A DNA stretch of 64,000 nt from Fibrobacterota bacterium (lineage in GTDB: Bacteria; Fibrobacterota; Chitinivibrionia; Chitinivibrionales; FEN-1185), in the NCBI GenBank assembly GCA_003165595.1, contig PLWQ01000031.1, forward strand, positions 1 through 64,000, in the 5' to 3' direction. A program made the translations under genes and the position numbers. A model generated the notes under the pieces. It saw only the letters and a list, made by a program, of their open reading frames with translations, had not been told where the DNA came from and ran no database searches. Shown here one piece after another: positions 1-7,160 of this stretch. Each line of letters opens with the position of its first letter. The stretch's first letter is position 1.

Positions 1-2
1 GG

Positions 3-968
3 GGGCCTTTATCTATAATATCAGCTCAGCCAAGCCTGACCTATTACTATTACGTAGAAGCGGTAGATGACAATGCTTCTTACATGTCCACTTTGGCCGC
101 CATTGCGAATGTGTCCGCGCAATTGGCACAACCCTTATCCCCAACACTTACTCCTGGAACAAACGCAATTACCGTCTCATGGGTTTACATCAGCAGCGAA
201 GACGGGATGAAAATCTACAGGTCAACCAATTTTGGTCAGTATTACTTAGTAAACGCCGTCACGAGTCCCTATACCTCATCATGGGTCGACTATGGCGTGG
301 TTCCCGGTAATTCGTACTCATACGAAATCACCGGCTACAACGGGTGTGGGGAAAGTCAGGCGAGTATGCCGTCAATCGCCTTGACTATCCCGGCATTGCC
401 GGATCTGGTTGTCGACTCCCTTTCGGTGATTGCGCGGAAGGACAGTCTGATCGGGAGATTCATCGTTGCGAATCGCGGCAGTAACACGGCAATTCTGCCT
501 TTTAGAGTTGGCGTCACCTGCAACAGCGTTATGGTCGCGGACTGGCAAACAACCGGAAACCTTCTCAACGGCTGGTACCTCACATTTAACTTCCGATACA
601 AGACAGCGTCTATGAAGAACGCACTCTTGGTTTGTGCAGACTATACCCAAGTAATCAATGAGACCAGTGAACTGAATAATTGTCTCACCGATACCATTTA
701 CGCCCTGCCGGTCATAAATGGGATTCACGCGTCAAGCCTCTTGCAAAGACCCGAAATAACATACAAAGAAAACGAAAAGACTTTGAAGATTGTCTGTAAG
801 GGCGATTTCTCGGCAGACCTGTTCGACTCGAAAGGTCGGGCGATCCTCTCAAAGCCCGGTGCAAACGAACAAACCATTGTCTTGCGCCAGGTTTCCGTCG
901 GTACTTACTTACTGAGGGTAAACTCAAACTTGTGCGGGGTGTCATCGAAACTACTGGTAGTAAGGTGA
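3..968 (+). CDS. Exported FN3/CARDB surface protein, 3' part of gene
   Basis: The reading frame is open from the left edge, so the gene starts outside the window and about 321 residues are visible. The first residues (LTYYYYVEAVDD) are the end of a fibronectin type III repeat. A second FN3 repeat follows (YSYEITGYNGCGES), then a CARDB-like segment (PDLVVDSLSV... FIVANRGSNTA). The last 70 residues form a small beta domain ending LLRVNSNLCGVSSKLLVVR, which resembles the Por-secretion (type IX) C-terminal sorting module, so export to the cell surface is likely. No catalytic domain is visible in this part. The only in-frame ATG (position 84) lies inside an FN3 repeat and is not a credible start. 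Confidence 0.75.
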   Translation, partial: GPLSIISAQPSLTYYYYVEAVDDNASYMSTLAAIANVSAQLAQPLSPTLTPGTNAITVSWVYISSEDGMKIYRSTNFGQYYLVNAVTSPYTSSWVDYGVVPGNSYSYEITGYNGCGESQASMPSIALTIPALPDLVVDSLSVIARKDSLIGRFIVANRGSNTAILPFRVGVTCNSVMVADWQTTGNLLNGWYLTFNFRYKTASMKNALLVCADYTQVINETSELNNCLTDTIYALPVINGIHASSLLQRPEITYKENEKTLKIVCKGDFSADLFDSKGRAILSKPGANEQTIVLRQVSVGTYLLRVNSNLCGVSSKLLVVR

Positions 969-1112
969 AAATCGATCCGATCTGCAAATGCAACTGGTCC
1001 TTTGGGATAACGGCCACGAGGGAGAAAAGGGTGCAAAGGCGGTTAAGGCTTTCAGAGGGATATGCGGGACATTGAGGCAATGACTTTCCCAAAACAGATT
1101 CGGTGAATTGCA

Positions 1113-1892
1113 ATGCACAGCATCGTTGATAATTGCTTCTGTAAAGAGGAAAACGACAATATTTGTAATATTTGTCTGAAGAATGTGCCCGCTTTGGAAA
1201 AGGACCACGTACCGCCAAAGTGCACCGGTAATTCACGGAACTACTGTTTTCAAAATTTCTTTCCACTGACGCCGGAAGAGTCCTTCAAGATTGTCACAGA
1301 GGGTATAGGATTCAAGACAATTTGTCCATGGTGCAATAGGCAACTTTCGAGGTATGACAGGACCCTATCAAAGGTGTACAAGACAATTCAACAATCGCGA
1401 CGAGATGAGAGATATGTTCAGTTGAACATTCAGCCTTACGATTTTGTCCGAGGCGTATTCGGACATTTTCTATCTGCCAAGGACACTCACACAACCTCAA
1501 GAATGGATGAATGGTTGCGAGACGCTGTGATTGGCCAAGATCATGAAATAAATCCCGAACTCAACATGTATGTGACGCATTATCCGCATGCTCAAGTGAG
1601 AGTAATCAGGGATTTGGCCTTTGCTGTCCCCACCAAAGAAGGGCTTTTCTTCACCTATAACTGCATCAAAATATGGCCTCTAGCCATTTTGTTGAGCGAT
1701 TATCCATTCCTCAAGCAGGAAGAATGCAATTGGAAGAGGTACTTCTCGCTAAAAAGGGGATTCAACGCAACAGTTACTTTCGACAAAAGTGTTGTTAACA
1801 GCGTAGATTGGCCTGAGGGGGACACAGCAATACCGAGACTTCTTGGGGGCTACGCGTGTAAGTCAATTATCGGCTGGCCTTCGGTTATTTAA
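1113..1892 (+). CDS. HNH-like zinc-binding protein, function unknown
   Basis: This 259-aa protein has the residue pattern of a treble-clef HNH domain in its first 80 residues: C18-x2-C21, then D31-H32 in EKDHVPPK, then C71-x2-C74 followed by N75. The order C-x2-C, D-H, C-x2-C-N is that of HNH endonucleases. The rest (residues 90-259) is not recognised and has no membrane segment or signal peptide. It stands alone between a surface-protein gene and a helicase remnant, and the region is richer in A+T than the core genes downstream, which suggests an accessory gene. The ATG at 1113 has only a weak ribosome-binding site (GGTGA). A DNase role, for example in defence, is plausible but is inference from the motif. 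Confidence 0.6.
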   Translation: MHSIVDNCFCKEENDNICNICLKNVPALEKDHVPPKCTGNSRNYCFQNFFPLTPEESFKIVTEGIGFKTICPWCNRQLSRYDRTLSKVYKTIQQSRRDERYVQLNIQPYDFVRGVFGHFLSAKDTHTTSRMDEWLRDAVIGQDHEINPELNMYVTHYPHAQVRVIRDLAFAVPTKEGLFFTYNCIKIWPLAILLSDYPFLKQEECNWKRYFSLKRGFNATVTFDKSVVNSVDWPEGDTAIPRLLGGYACKSIIGWPSVI

Positions 1893-2031
1893 TTAGTGTG
1901 ATGTTAACCCAGGTCCAGCAATTATTCGGGAGCCAATGTGCCTCACGCAGAGTAGTGCCGCAATTGAGCCGTAATAGTGCAACCGGCGTAGTTCAGACGA
2001 TCAACATGAAAGAAACAATGACAACTAACCT

Positions 2032-2232
2032 ATGACCCCAAACTCCCTCACCCCCCTCCAACTCTCCGCCGTCTCTCACTCCTCCGGCCCTCTGCTCCTC
2101 ATTGCCGGTCCGGGTGCGGGCAAGACCCGCGTGATAATCGAAAAATGCGTTCAACGATTCGCGGCTGCAGACATCTCAGATGTCCGGGCCGATCACCCTG
2201 GAAAAGAGATTCTATTCCATGCACCTCACTAA
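2032..2232 (+). pseudogene. Truncated duplicate of the UvrD helicase 5' end
   Basis: The first 122 bases (2032-2153) are nearly identical to 2861-2982, the start of the full-length helicase gene, with about six substitutions of which five are synonymous. The copy includes the start codon and the complete Walker A motif (GPGAGKT). Homology stops abruptly after the codons for EKCV, and the frame then runs through unrelated sequence to a stop at 2232. Only 66 residues would be made, lacking every other helicase motif. The similarity begins exactly at the ATG, while the upstream sequences of the two copies differ. It is best read as the remnant of a diverged paralogue or of an insertion that duplicated the gene start. 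Confidence 0.75.
2170..2184. repeat. 15-bp near-perfect palindrome at the end of the helicase duplication
   Basis: GACATCT-C-AGATGTC has 7-bp arms around one central base. It lies 17 bases past the point where the duplicated helicase sequence stops, and so close to the left junction of the inserted sequence. It could be part of the junction or an operator for the following gene; nothing else supports either role. Confidence 0.4.
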
Positions 2233-2800
2233 CGGCACCATCCCTTTTCTCACCGCCGCTTCTGACGACAGCCTTGTCGCCATTGACATCGGCTTCGCCT
2301 CCGGGAGCAACAGTTCTTGCGGCATTTCAAAACGTCAGGAAGGTGGTTTCGAAAGCTGGAACTCGGCCTACGGCGACATGGTCTTGTTCCTCGCCAAATG
2401 GCCGCTTCCCGAACTGCATTTGATCCTTGAGGCGCCCTTGTTCTTCGTCTTCGATGAAAATGGCAACCCGGCAGGCAGATTACCTTTCGAGGATCCATCT
2501 CATTATTGGTATCTACGAGCTGGGATAACCGTGGCTTTCGCTGCCGTCAATCTGCTGCATGAACTCCTGCGTGCAGGCGCGGATTACCGTTTGATCCTTT
2601 ATGAGGGATACATGCCGAATTTCGGCGGTCGGCGGCGAGCCCACGCGCTCGATGCCACCGGCCTCCTTGCTTCGGCCGGGGATAAAGGCAATATCGTTCA
2701 GCATGAACGCTCGCAATTTAAAGGTACGGTCAGATGCATTCAATATTACCTAGGCCTGCCGGAGCCGATCGGCCTTGCACCGGTTGTGCAGCCCTTATGA
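2219..2800 (+). CDS. Possible RNase-H-fold (DUF429-like) nuclease, orphan
   Basis: This ORF of about 193 aa lies between the two copies of the helicase 5' end. The ATG at 2219 is chosen because GGAAAAGAG (2200-2208) precedes it; an in-frame ATG at 2180 would add 13 residues. Several motifs are laid out like DUF429 RNase-H-fold proteins: VAIDIGFASG near the start, then ILEAPL, then LYEGYMP and HALDATGLLAS near the end. Each carries an acidic residue where that fold places metal ligands. No full-length family match was checked, so the assignment is inference. The size, lack of a signal peptide and position in a rearranged locus fit a mobile or accessory gene. Confidence 0.45.
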   Translation: MHLTNGTIPFLTAASDDSLVAIDIGFASGSNSSCGISKRQEGGFESWNSAYGDMVLFLAKWPLPELHLILEAPLFFVFDENGNPAGRLPFEDPSHYWYLRAGITVAFAAVNLLHELLRAGADYRLILYEGYMPNFGGRRRAHALDATGLLASAGDKGNIVQHERSQFKGTVRCIQYYLGLPEPIGLAPVVQPL

Positions 2801-2854
2801 CGGAGATTTGACAAACGCGAGTATTTATTGACATAGTATGGAATTGAGGCAACA

Positions 2855-5749
2855 ATGCCAATGACCCAAAATTCCCTCACCCCCCTCCAGCTCTCCGCCG
2901 TCTCTCACTCCTCCGGCCCTCTGCTCCTCATTGCCGGTCCCGGAGCAGGCAAGACCCGCGTGATAATCGAAAAATGCGTTCATCTTATTAACGAATGTCA
3001 CATTGCCCCGGAAAACCTTCTTGTCACCACGTTCACGAACAAAGCCACTCTCGAATTGTACGACCGTTTGTACAATTCGCTCGGCCCCATGGCGCAGAAG
3101 ATCACGGTTTCGACCATACATTCGTTTTGCAAGTCGCTGCTTTCTTCTTTTCCCGGCCACAATCCGCTGGGCGCTCATTTCGAGGTGCTCGATGGGGAAG
3201 AGCAGTTCCTTTTTGTGTACGACAACTTGAAAGCGCTCGGGCTTTCAAGTTTTCCCAAGAAGCGTCTTGCGGAGTTTATTCACGACGTGATTTCATTCTT
3301 CAATCTTTGCACGGAGGAGTGTGTTGACCCGGGGAAGCTTGCCGTAGTTGCGAACCTGAACCCAAAAGAGCTTCTTGGCCTCAAGGTTTGTTCGGACGAG
3401 GCGGTCGACGAATATTGCTCGGTGGCGGAAGCCTATGGCGAGTACAGGGACCTGTTGAAAAGCGAGCGGCTCGTGGACTTTGCCTTGCTTCAGGAGACCG
3501 CATACGCGATGGTGCGCGACAATGCGGAGGTGCGCGACGAGCTACGGCGGAGGTACAAGTACGTTCTTATTGACGAATACCAAGACACCAACCGTTTGCA
3601 GGTTTTGTTGTTTAAGGAGATCACGGCGCCAGAGCACAATATTTGCGCTGTGGGTGACGACGACCAGTCGATCTACGGGTTCCGCGGAGCTAGCGTGCAT
3701 AGCTTCCGGAACTTCACGGAAGATTTCCCGAATGCCAAGGAAATCCCGCTTGCGGCGAATTTCCGCTCAACCCCCGTGATTGTCGATGCAACATCCAGTC
3801 TCATCGAGCACAATGCGCCCGACCGCAAACCCAAGAAACTCGAATCCGCCCGCAATGATTATTCGGCAACGCCGGTCAATTGTCACGAGCCCACTGCGCC
3901 CAAAGAGGCCCAAACCGTTATCGACGCATTGTACTCGTGGAAGAACAAGGGCATCATTTCGTCTTGGAACGACGTTGCGATTCTATTGCGAAGCGTGAGG
4001 AGTCATGCAGGCCCGTACATTGAGGAATTGCAAAAGAGCGAGATACCTTATGTTGCATTCGGGCAATGCACATTCTTCGAGCGCCAGGACATGGGCGAGC
4101 TGCGAGACGTTCTCCGGTTCTGCGGAAACAAGAGCAAATGCCCGGTTTCCGGCATCCGGCAGCCGCTATTCGACTTTGCAAACGAAACACTGGAGGTGAT
4201 TGCCGGGCTCAAGGACAATCCGGCTGTTTGGAACAATGCGGATGCAATCGACGGCCTTACCATACCGGACAAAGACTTGCCGGTTCTCAAACGCCTGGCT
4301 CGTATCAGAAAAGGTGCGCTTGACGGAGAGTACAAGCATCATATGCTTGGCCTGTTTTACGACGTTCTGGATTGCAGCGGCTATCTCAAAAGGATTCTCA
4401 CGCAATGCTCCAAACCCGGCGGCGATTCCGCCGAATCCGCGCTGTTCAACCTCGCAGTGTTTTCCGGTCTCATCAGCCGGTTCCAGAAGAGAGTTCGCAG
4501 CTCCAATCTCTACAAGCTCAACGAGTACCTCTATTTTATCAAGGAGAGCATTGCCGAAGCCGGGGTTGCCCGGCCCGGCGCGGAAGCGGTGCGCATCATG
4601 ACCGTGCACCAGGCCAAAGGCCTGGAATTTCCGGTTGTGGTAATCGGCGCGGCCATGGAGCAGCGGTTCCCTGTGGGTTTTAGAAGGCCCAAATACCCGG
4701 TGCCCGCGAGCCTGCGGATTTCCGGAAACGTCGAAGACGAACCAACGCATCGCCGCGACGAGCGCAGGCTTTTCTATGTAGCCATGACCCGAGCCCGGGA
4801 TTTGCTGGTTATCGGCTCAGCGGACAAGGTCAATGTGCGGGGAGGCGGGCCGTCAAAATTCATACAGGAAATCAAGCAGGGCGCCATTGTAAAGTCGATT
4901 GGCGACATAAAGGAAAAACCGCCGCGGAACCGGCAGAAAGCCAAGGCGCCGGACCGCAAGCGGCTTTCGTATTCCGGCCTTCACACGTACGTCTTGTGTC
5001 CGCTTCAGTACAAGCTGATTTACGAATGCGGCTTTAGCGTGCCGCAGGTGTATTGGGCATACTTTGGCGGGGCAGTGCACAACGTGCTCGAACATATCCA
5101 CAAGCTGGCGTTGCACGGCAGCATTCTTACGCCCGGCGACCTGCCCGAACTCTGGAAGACCATGTGGAAGCCGCCCCAATCCTGGGATAACGATCGCAAG
5201 GAAACCATGGGTAACACGGGTCTTTGGTATCTCGATCGCTACATCAAGAATTATGGACATCGCCTCAGCACCGTGTACTGGGTGGAAGAGCAAATCGAAA
5301 TTCCTGTTCCGGAAACCGACGTGCTTCTCACGGGCAGGCTCGATCTTGCGTGCAAGGTGAGCGGCGGCATCCAGATCATTGACTTCAAGATCCGCAAGCG
5401 GATCGGCCTTGAGGTGATGCGCGAGGACCTGCAGGTGCAGGTGTATGCGCTCGCCGCGAAACAGGCGAGGGGCGAAACCGTAAGCGGCATCACCCTGCAT
5501 CTTTTGGGCGAAAAGCCGGGCAACGAGGTACTCAATTTTGCGTGGGATAATTCCATTGAGAAAGACGTTGATTTGACTATACGGAAAGCCTGCCGGGGCA
5601 TTCAAGACGGCAAATTCGACGCGCGGCCCGGTATTCATTGCAGGTTCTGTGATTTCCGATCGTTATGCACATTCTCAGCGGAGCCGGAAAGAAAAAAGGA
5701 GCAAGACGATGAAATCGCCCTTGGTACGGAAGCTCAAAAGATCGGTTGA
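2855..5749 (+). CDS. UvrD/PcrA-type superfamily 1 helicase with C-terminal Cas4/AddB-like nuclease
   Basis: This 964-aa protein is an ATP-dependent DNA helicase-nuclease. The helicase motifs appear in order: Walker A GPGAGKT (about residue 30), Walker B VLIDEYQDTN (about 235), VGDDDQSIYGFRG, LAANFRST, MTVHQAKGLEFPVVV and FYVAMTRARD. From about residue 710 there is a PD-(D/E)XK nuclease: LSYSGLHTYVLCPLQYK, GGAVHNVLE, LTGRLDLA, IIDFK and QVYALAA. The early Cys and the final cluster CRFCDFRSLC would hold a 4Fe-4S cluster as in Cas4 and AddB. All key residues are present. GAGG (2846-2849) supports ATG 2855; ATG 2861 is the alternative. The next gene overlaps the 3' end by 41 bases. Repair is the default role, but such helicases also occur in phage-defence systems. 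Confidence 0.85.
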   Translation: MPMTQNSLTPLQLSAVSHSSGPLLLIAGPGAGKTRVIIEKCVHLINECHIAPENLLVTTFTNKATLELYDRLYNSLGPMAQKITVSTIHSFCKSLLSSFPGHNPLGAHFEVLDGEEQFLFVYDNLKALGLSSFPKKRLAEFIHDVISFFNLCTEECVDPGKLAVVANLNPKELLGLKVCSDEAVDEYCSVAEAYGEYRDLLKSERLVDFALLQETAYAMVRDNAEVRDELRRRYKYVLIDEYQDTNRLQVLLFKEITAPEHNICAVGDDDQSIYGFRGASVHSFRNFTEDFPNAKEIPLAANFRSTPVIVDATSSLIEHNAPDRKPKKLESARNDYSATPVNCHEPTAPKEAQTVIDALYSWKNKGIISSWNDVAILLRSVRSHAGPYIEELQKSEIPYVAFGQCTFFERQDMGELRDVLRFCGNKSKCPVSGIRQPLFDFANETLEVIAGLKDNPAVWNNADAIDGLTIPDKDLPVLKRLARIRKGALDGEYKHHMLGLFYDVLDCSGYLKRILTQCSKPGGDSAESALFNLAVFSGLISRFQKRVRSSNLYKLNEYLYFIKESIAEAGVARPGAEAVRIMTVHQAKGLEFPVVVIGAAMEQRFPVGFRRPKYPVPASLRISGNVEDEPTHRRDERRLFYVAMTRARDLLVIGSADKVNVRGGGPSKFIQEIKQGAIVKSIGDIKEKPPRNRQKAKAPDRKRLSYSGLHTYVLCPLQYKLIYECGFSVPQVYWAYFGGAVHNVLEHIHKLALHGSILTPGDLPELWKTMWKPPQSWDNDRKETMGNTGLWYLDRYIKNYGHRLSTVYWVEEQIEIPVPETDVLLTGRLDLACKVSGGIQIIDFKIRKRIGLEVMREDLQVQVYALAAKQARGETVSGITLHLLGEKPGNEVLNFAWDNSIEKDVDLTIRKACRGIQDGKFDARPGIHCRFCDFRSLCTFSAEPERKKEQDDEIALGTEAQKIG

Positions 5750-6500
5750 CCGTTTCTTTCGGATGCCGGTTGTTGACGCCTGCATCATGGCAATCATCTT
5801 CGCCAGCGTGGTGCTCATTCTCATCGAGTTCTACCACGGCCTCGATGCGCAGAAGCTGAAAATCATAATGCTTGTGAGCGACGTGATTACGGGAGTTTTC
5901 ATCGTCGAACTGTCTCTTCGCTGGTTTGCCGCTCCTTCGACAAAGGCGCATTGGAGGGAATTCTGGATCGATTGGATAAGCGTGATTCCGGTCTTTCGCC
6001 CTATGCGTATCTTGCGGTTCTTTAGGGCGCTTCGGCTTCTCAGGCTTTTCAGGTTCGGGCTTCTTGCGCACCGGTTCGCGCGCACGTTCGAGCCGCGTCA
6101 ATACGGAGACGCGCTGCGCGAGGAAATTGCGCATTACACCGGCAAGCACTCGGAGTTCATTCTGCTGGTCCCGGATCTGTTCGACATGCTGTCGAGATTG
6201 CTGGAAGACGGCCGCGTGGAAAGAACCGGCCGCCAAAAGGTGTGCCAGGCAATCGCTTACTTCATCACGCCCTTCGACGTCTTGCCCGAAGAAGTTTACG
6301 GAGTGGAAGGGTATATTGACCAGTGTTACGTGGCCCTGCACGTTCTTTCCAGTCTCAAAGCCGAGCTTCCGGATTTTGTTGTCGACGAGGCATGGGAAGG
6401 CGAGGGAACGTTTGCCGAAGTGGCGGCCATGCTGCCGGCATTGCGGGCGAAATTACAGCCGGAGAACGTTGATAAGGTGCATCGGTATTTGGGGCTTTAG
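5709..6500 (+). CDS. Pore-less voltage-sensor domain fused to DUF1232
   Basis: The start is ATG 5709, seven bases after AAAGGAG (5695-5701), giving 263 aa; the longer frame from 5649 lacks such a site. Four membrane segments form an ion-channel-like voltage sensor: S1 at 24-41, S2 at 52-74 with E67, S3 at 84-97 with D88, and S4 at 97-116. S4 has arginine at every third position (R97, R100, R103, R106, R109, R112, R115). No S5-S6 pore follows. Residues 175-211 instead resemble DUF1232 (AIAYFITPFDVLPEEVYG... YIDQ). The gene overlaps the helicase by 41 bases, so the two are probably translated together. Its function is unknown; a membrane-potential sensor or a proton-channel-like protein are possibilities. 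Confidence 0.75.
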   Translation: MKSPLVRKLKRSVDRFFRMPVVDACIMAIIFASVVLILIEFYHGLDAQKLKIIMLVSDVITGVFIVELSLRWFAAPSTKAHWREFWIDWISVIPVFRPMRILRFFRALRLLRLFRFGLLAHRFARTFEPRQYGDALREEIAHYTGKHSEFILLVPDLFDMLSRLLEDGRVERTGRQKVCQAIAYFITPFDVLPEEVYGVEGYIDQCYVALHVLSSLKAELPDFVVDEAWEGEGTFAEVAAMLPALRAKLQPENVDKVHRYLGL

Positions 6501-6537
6501 CACCTGGAGGTGGCTTCGTCAAACAACGGTCTGTGCT

Positions 6538-6562
6538 GATATACGCAATATCTATTTTTTTC
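6538..6562 (+). terminator. Weak Rho-independent terminator after the voltage-sensor gene
   Basis: GATAT-ACGCA-ATATC forms a 5-bp stem followed by TATTTTTTTC. The stem is short and A+T-rich, so efficiency is doubtful, but position and T-run fit the end of the helicase/voltage-sensor operon. Confidence 0.35.
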
Positions 6563-6569
6563 TTGTCTA

Positions 6570-7031
6570 GTGCAACTTGACATTTGTGGCAATGGCCTCC
6601 CGCCCAGCGTTAGCTGGACCGGAGTGCGCGCTGGAGCGCGTTGCCGGCCGCCCCGGCCCACAGGCATAGGGCGGACCGGCAACGAGGCCGAATGGCCGAG
6701 CACGTCGCTGGCAACAGAGCAGCGGCGCAACTGGATTCAATCGTTCGAGGCAACGTCGGGGAACCCCCAAAGCGCTGCCTTAACGCTCGCTGCGGGTACA
6801 ACGAGGGGCATTGAGATTGACAATTCCGGCAGGGTAGGGATAAGTTGCAGCGATCCGGCAGGTGCATTGGATGTAAGCGCGGATAGGATAAGGGTGAGGT
6901 CGTCCATATCCTGCGCGCCGGCGGCTTCCTCGGATATTTCGGGGAATGTCGGTGATATCGCGTACGATTCTCTCTACATATACATAAAGACGTCGAGCGG
7001 ATGGCGGAGAGCGACTCTTAGCACTTTTTGA
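6570..7031 (+). pseudogene. Orphan C-terminal piece of a tail-fibre-like surface protein
   Basis: The frame codes for 153 aa, but only the second half looks like real protein: RGIEIDNSGRVGIS, DPAGALDVSADRIRV and GDIAYDSLYIYIKTSSGWRR. This resembles the ends of collar or tail-fibre-like proteins, where NGNVGIGT-type repeats precede a short C-terminal domain. The first 50 residues are translated from the dispersed repeat at 6575-6646 and are unlikely to be native. No ribosome-binding site precedes the ATG at 6570. The sequence is best read as a remnant whose 5' part was lost or replaced. A second orphan piece of a similar protein lies at 16965-17264. Confidence 0.5.
6575..6646. repeat. Dispersed repeat, copy 1 (44-bp core 6603-6646)
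   Basis: The core starts CCCAGCGTTAGCTGGACCGG and ends GGAGCGCGTTGCCG. It recurs at 43730-43773 with two mismatches in 44 bases, and weaker similarity extends about 28 bases upstream (CTTGACATTTGTGG against CTTGTCAACTGTGG). It contains the hairpin CGCGCT-GG-AGCGCG. No coding sense is apparent. It looks like a REP- or MITE-type element. Confidence 0.75.
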
Positions 7032-7076
7032 GAGTCAACAGGGACGCTTGGGCAGGGCATTTGAGCAGGGCTTTAT

Positions 7077-7103
7077 GAATGGCCGTCGATAAGATGGCCA
7101 TTC
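7077..7103. repeat. Inverted repeat with 8-bp arms between convergent genes
   Basis: GAATGGCC (7077-7084) and GGCCATTC (7096-7103) are perfect complements around an 11-base loop. It lies between the fibre remnant and the 3' end of the lipoprotein gene on the minus strand. Without a T-run on either side it is only a possible terminator or RNA stabiliser. Confidence 0.35.
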
Positions 7104-7160
7104 GTTGATTCTGGGTGTATCTTGAGTCTTTCCCAAAGAATCGCACAGATCGGCAAGCCC

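Larger units (their letters stand above)
2032..2982. repeat. 122-bp direct repeat (2032-2153 and 2861-2982) bracketing an inserted ORF
   Basis: The two copies are 829 bp apart in the same orientation and differ at about six positions, nearly all third codon positions. The material between them holds the DUF429-like ORF and a short intergenic piece with two TTGACA hexamers (2808 and 2828). The arrangement matches either a tandem duplication followed by replacement of most of one copy, or an element that brought its own version of the target gene's 5' end. Confidence 0.8.

Noticed and set aside
2808-2839. Promoter for the helicase from TTGACA 2808-2813 and TAGTAT 2834-2839.
   Set aside because: The spacing is 20 bases, too long for a confident sigma-70 promoter, and a second TTGACA at 2828 has no matching -10.
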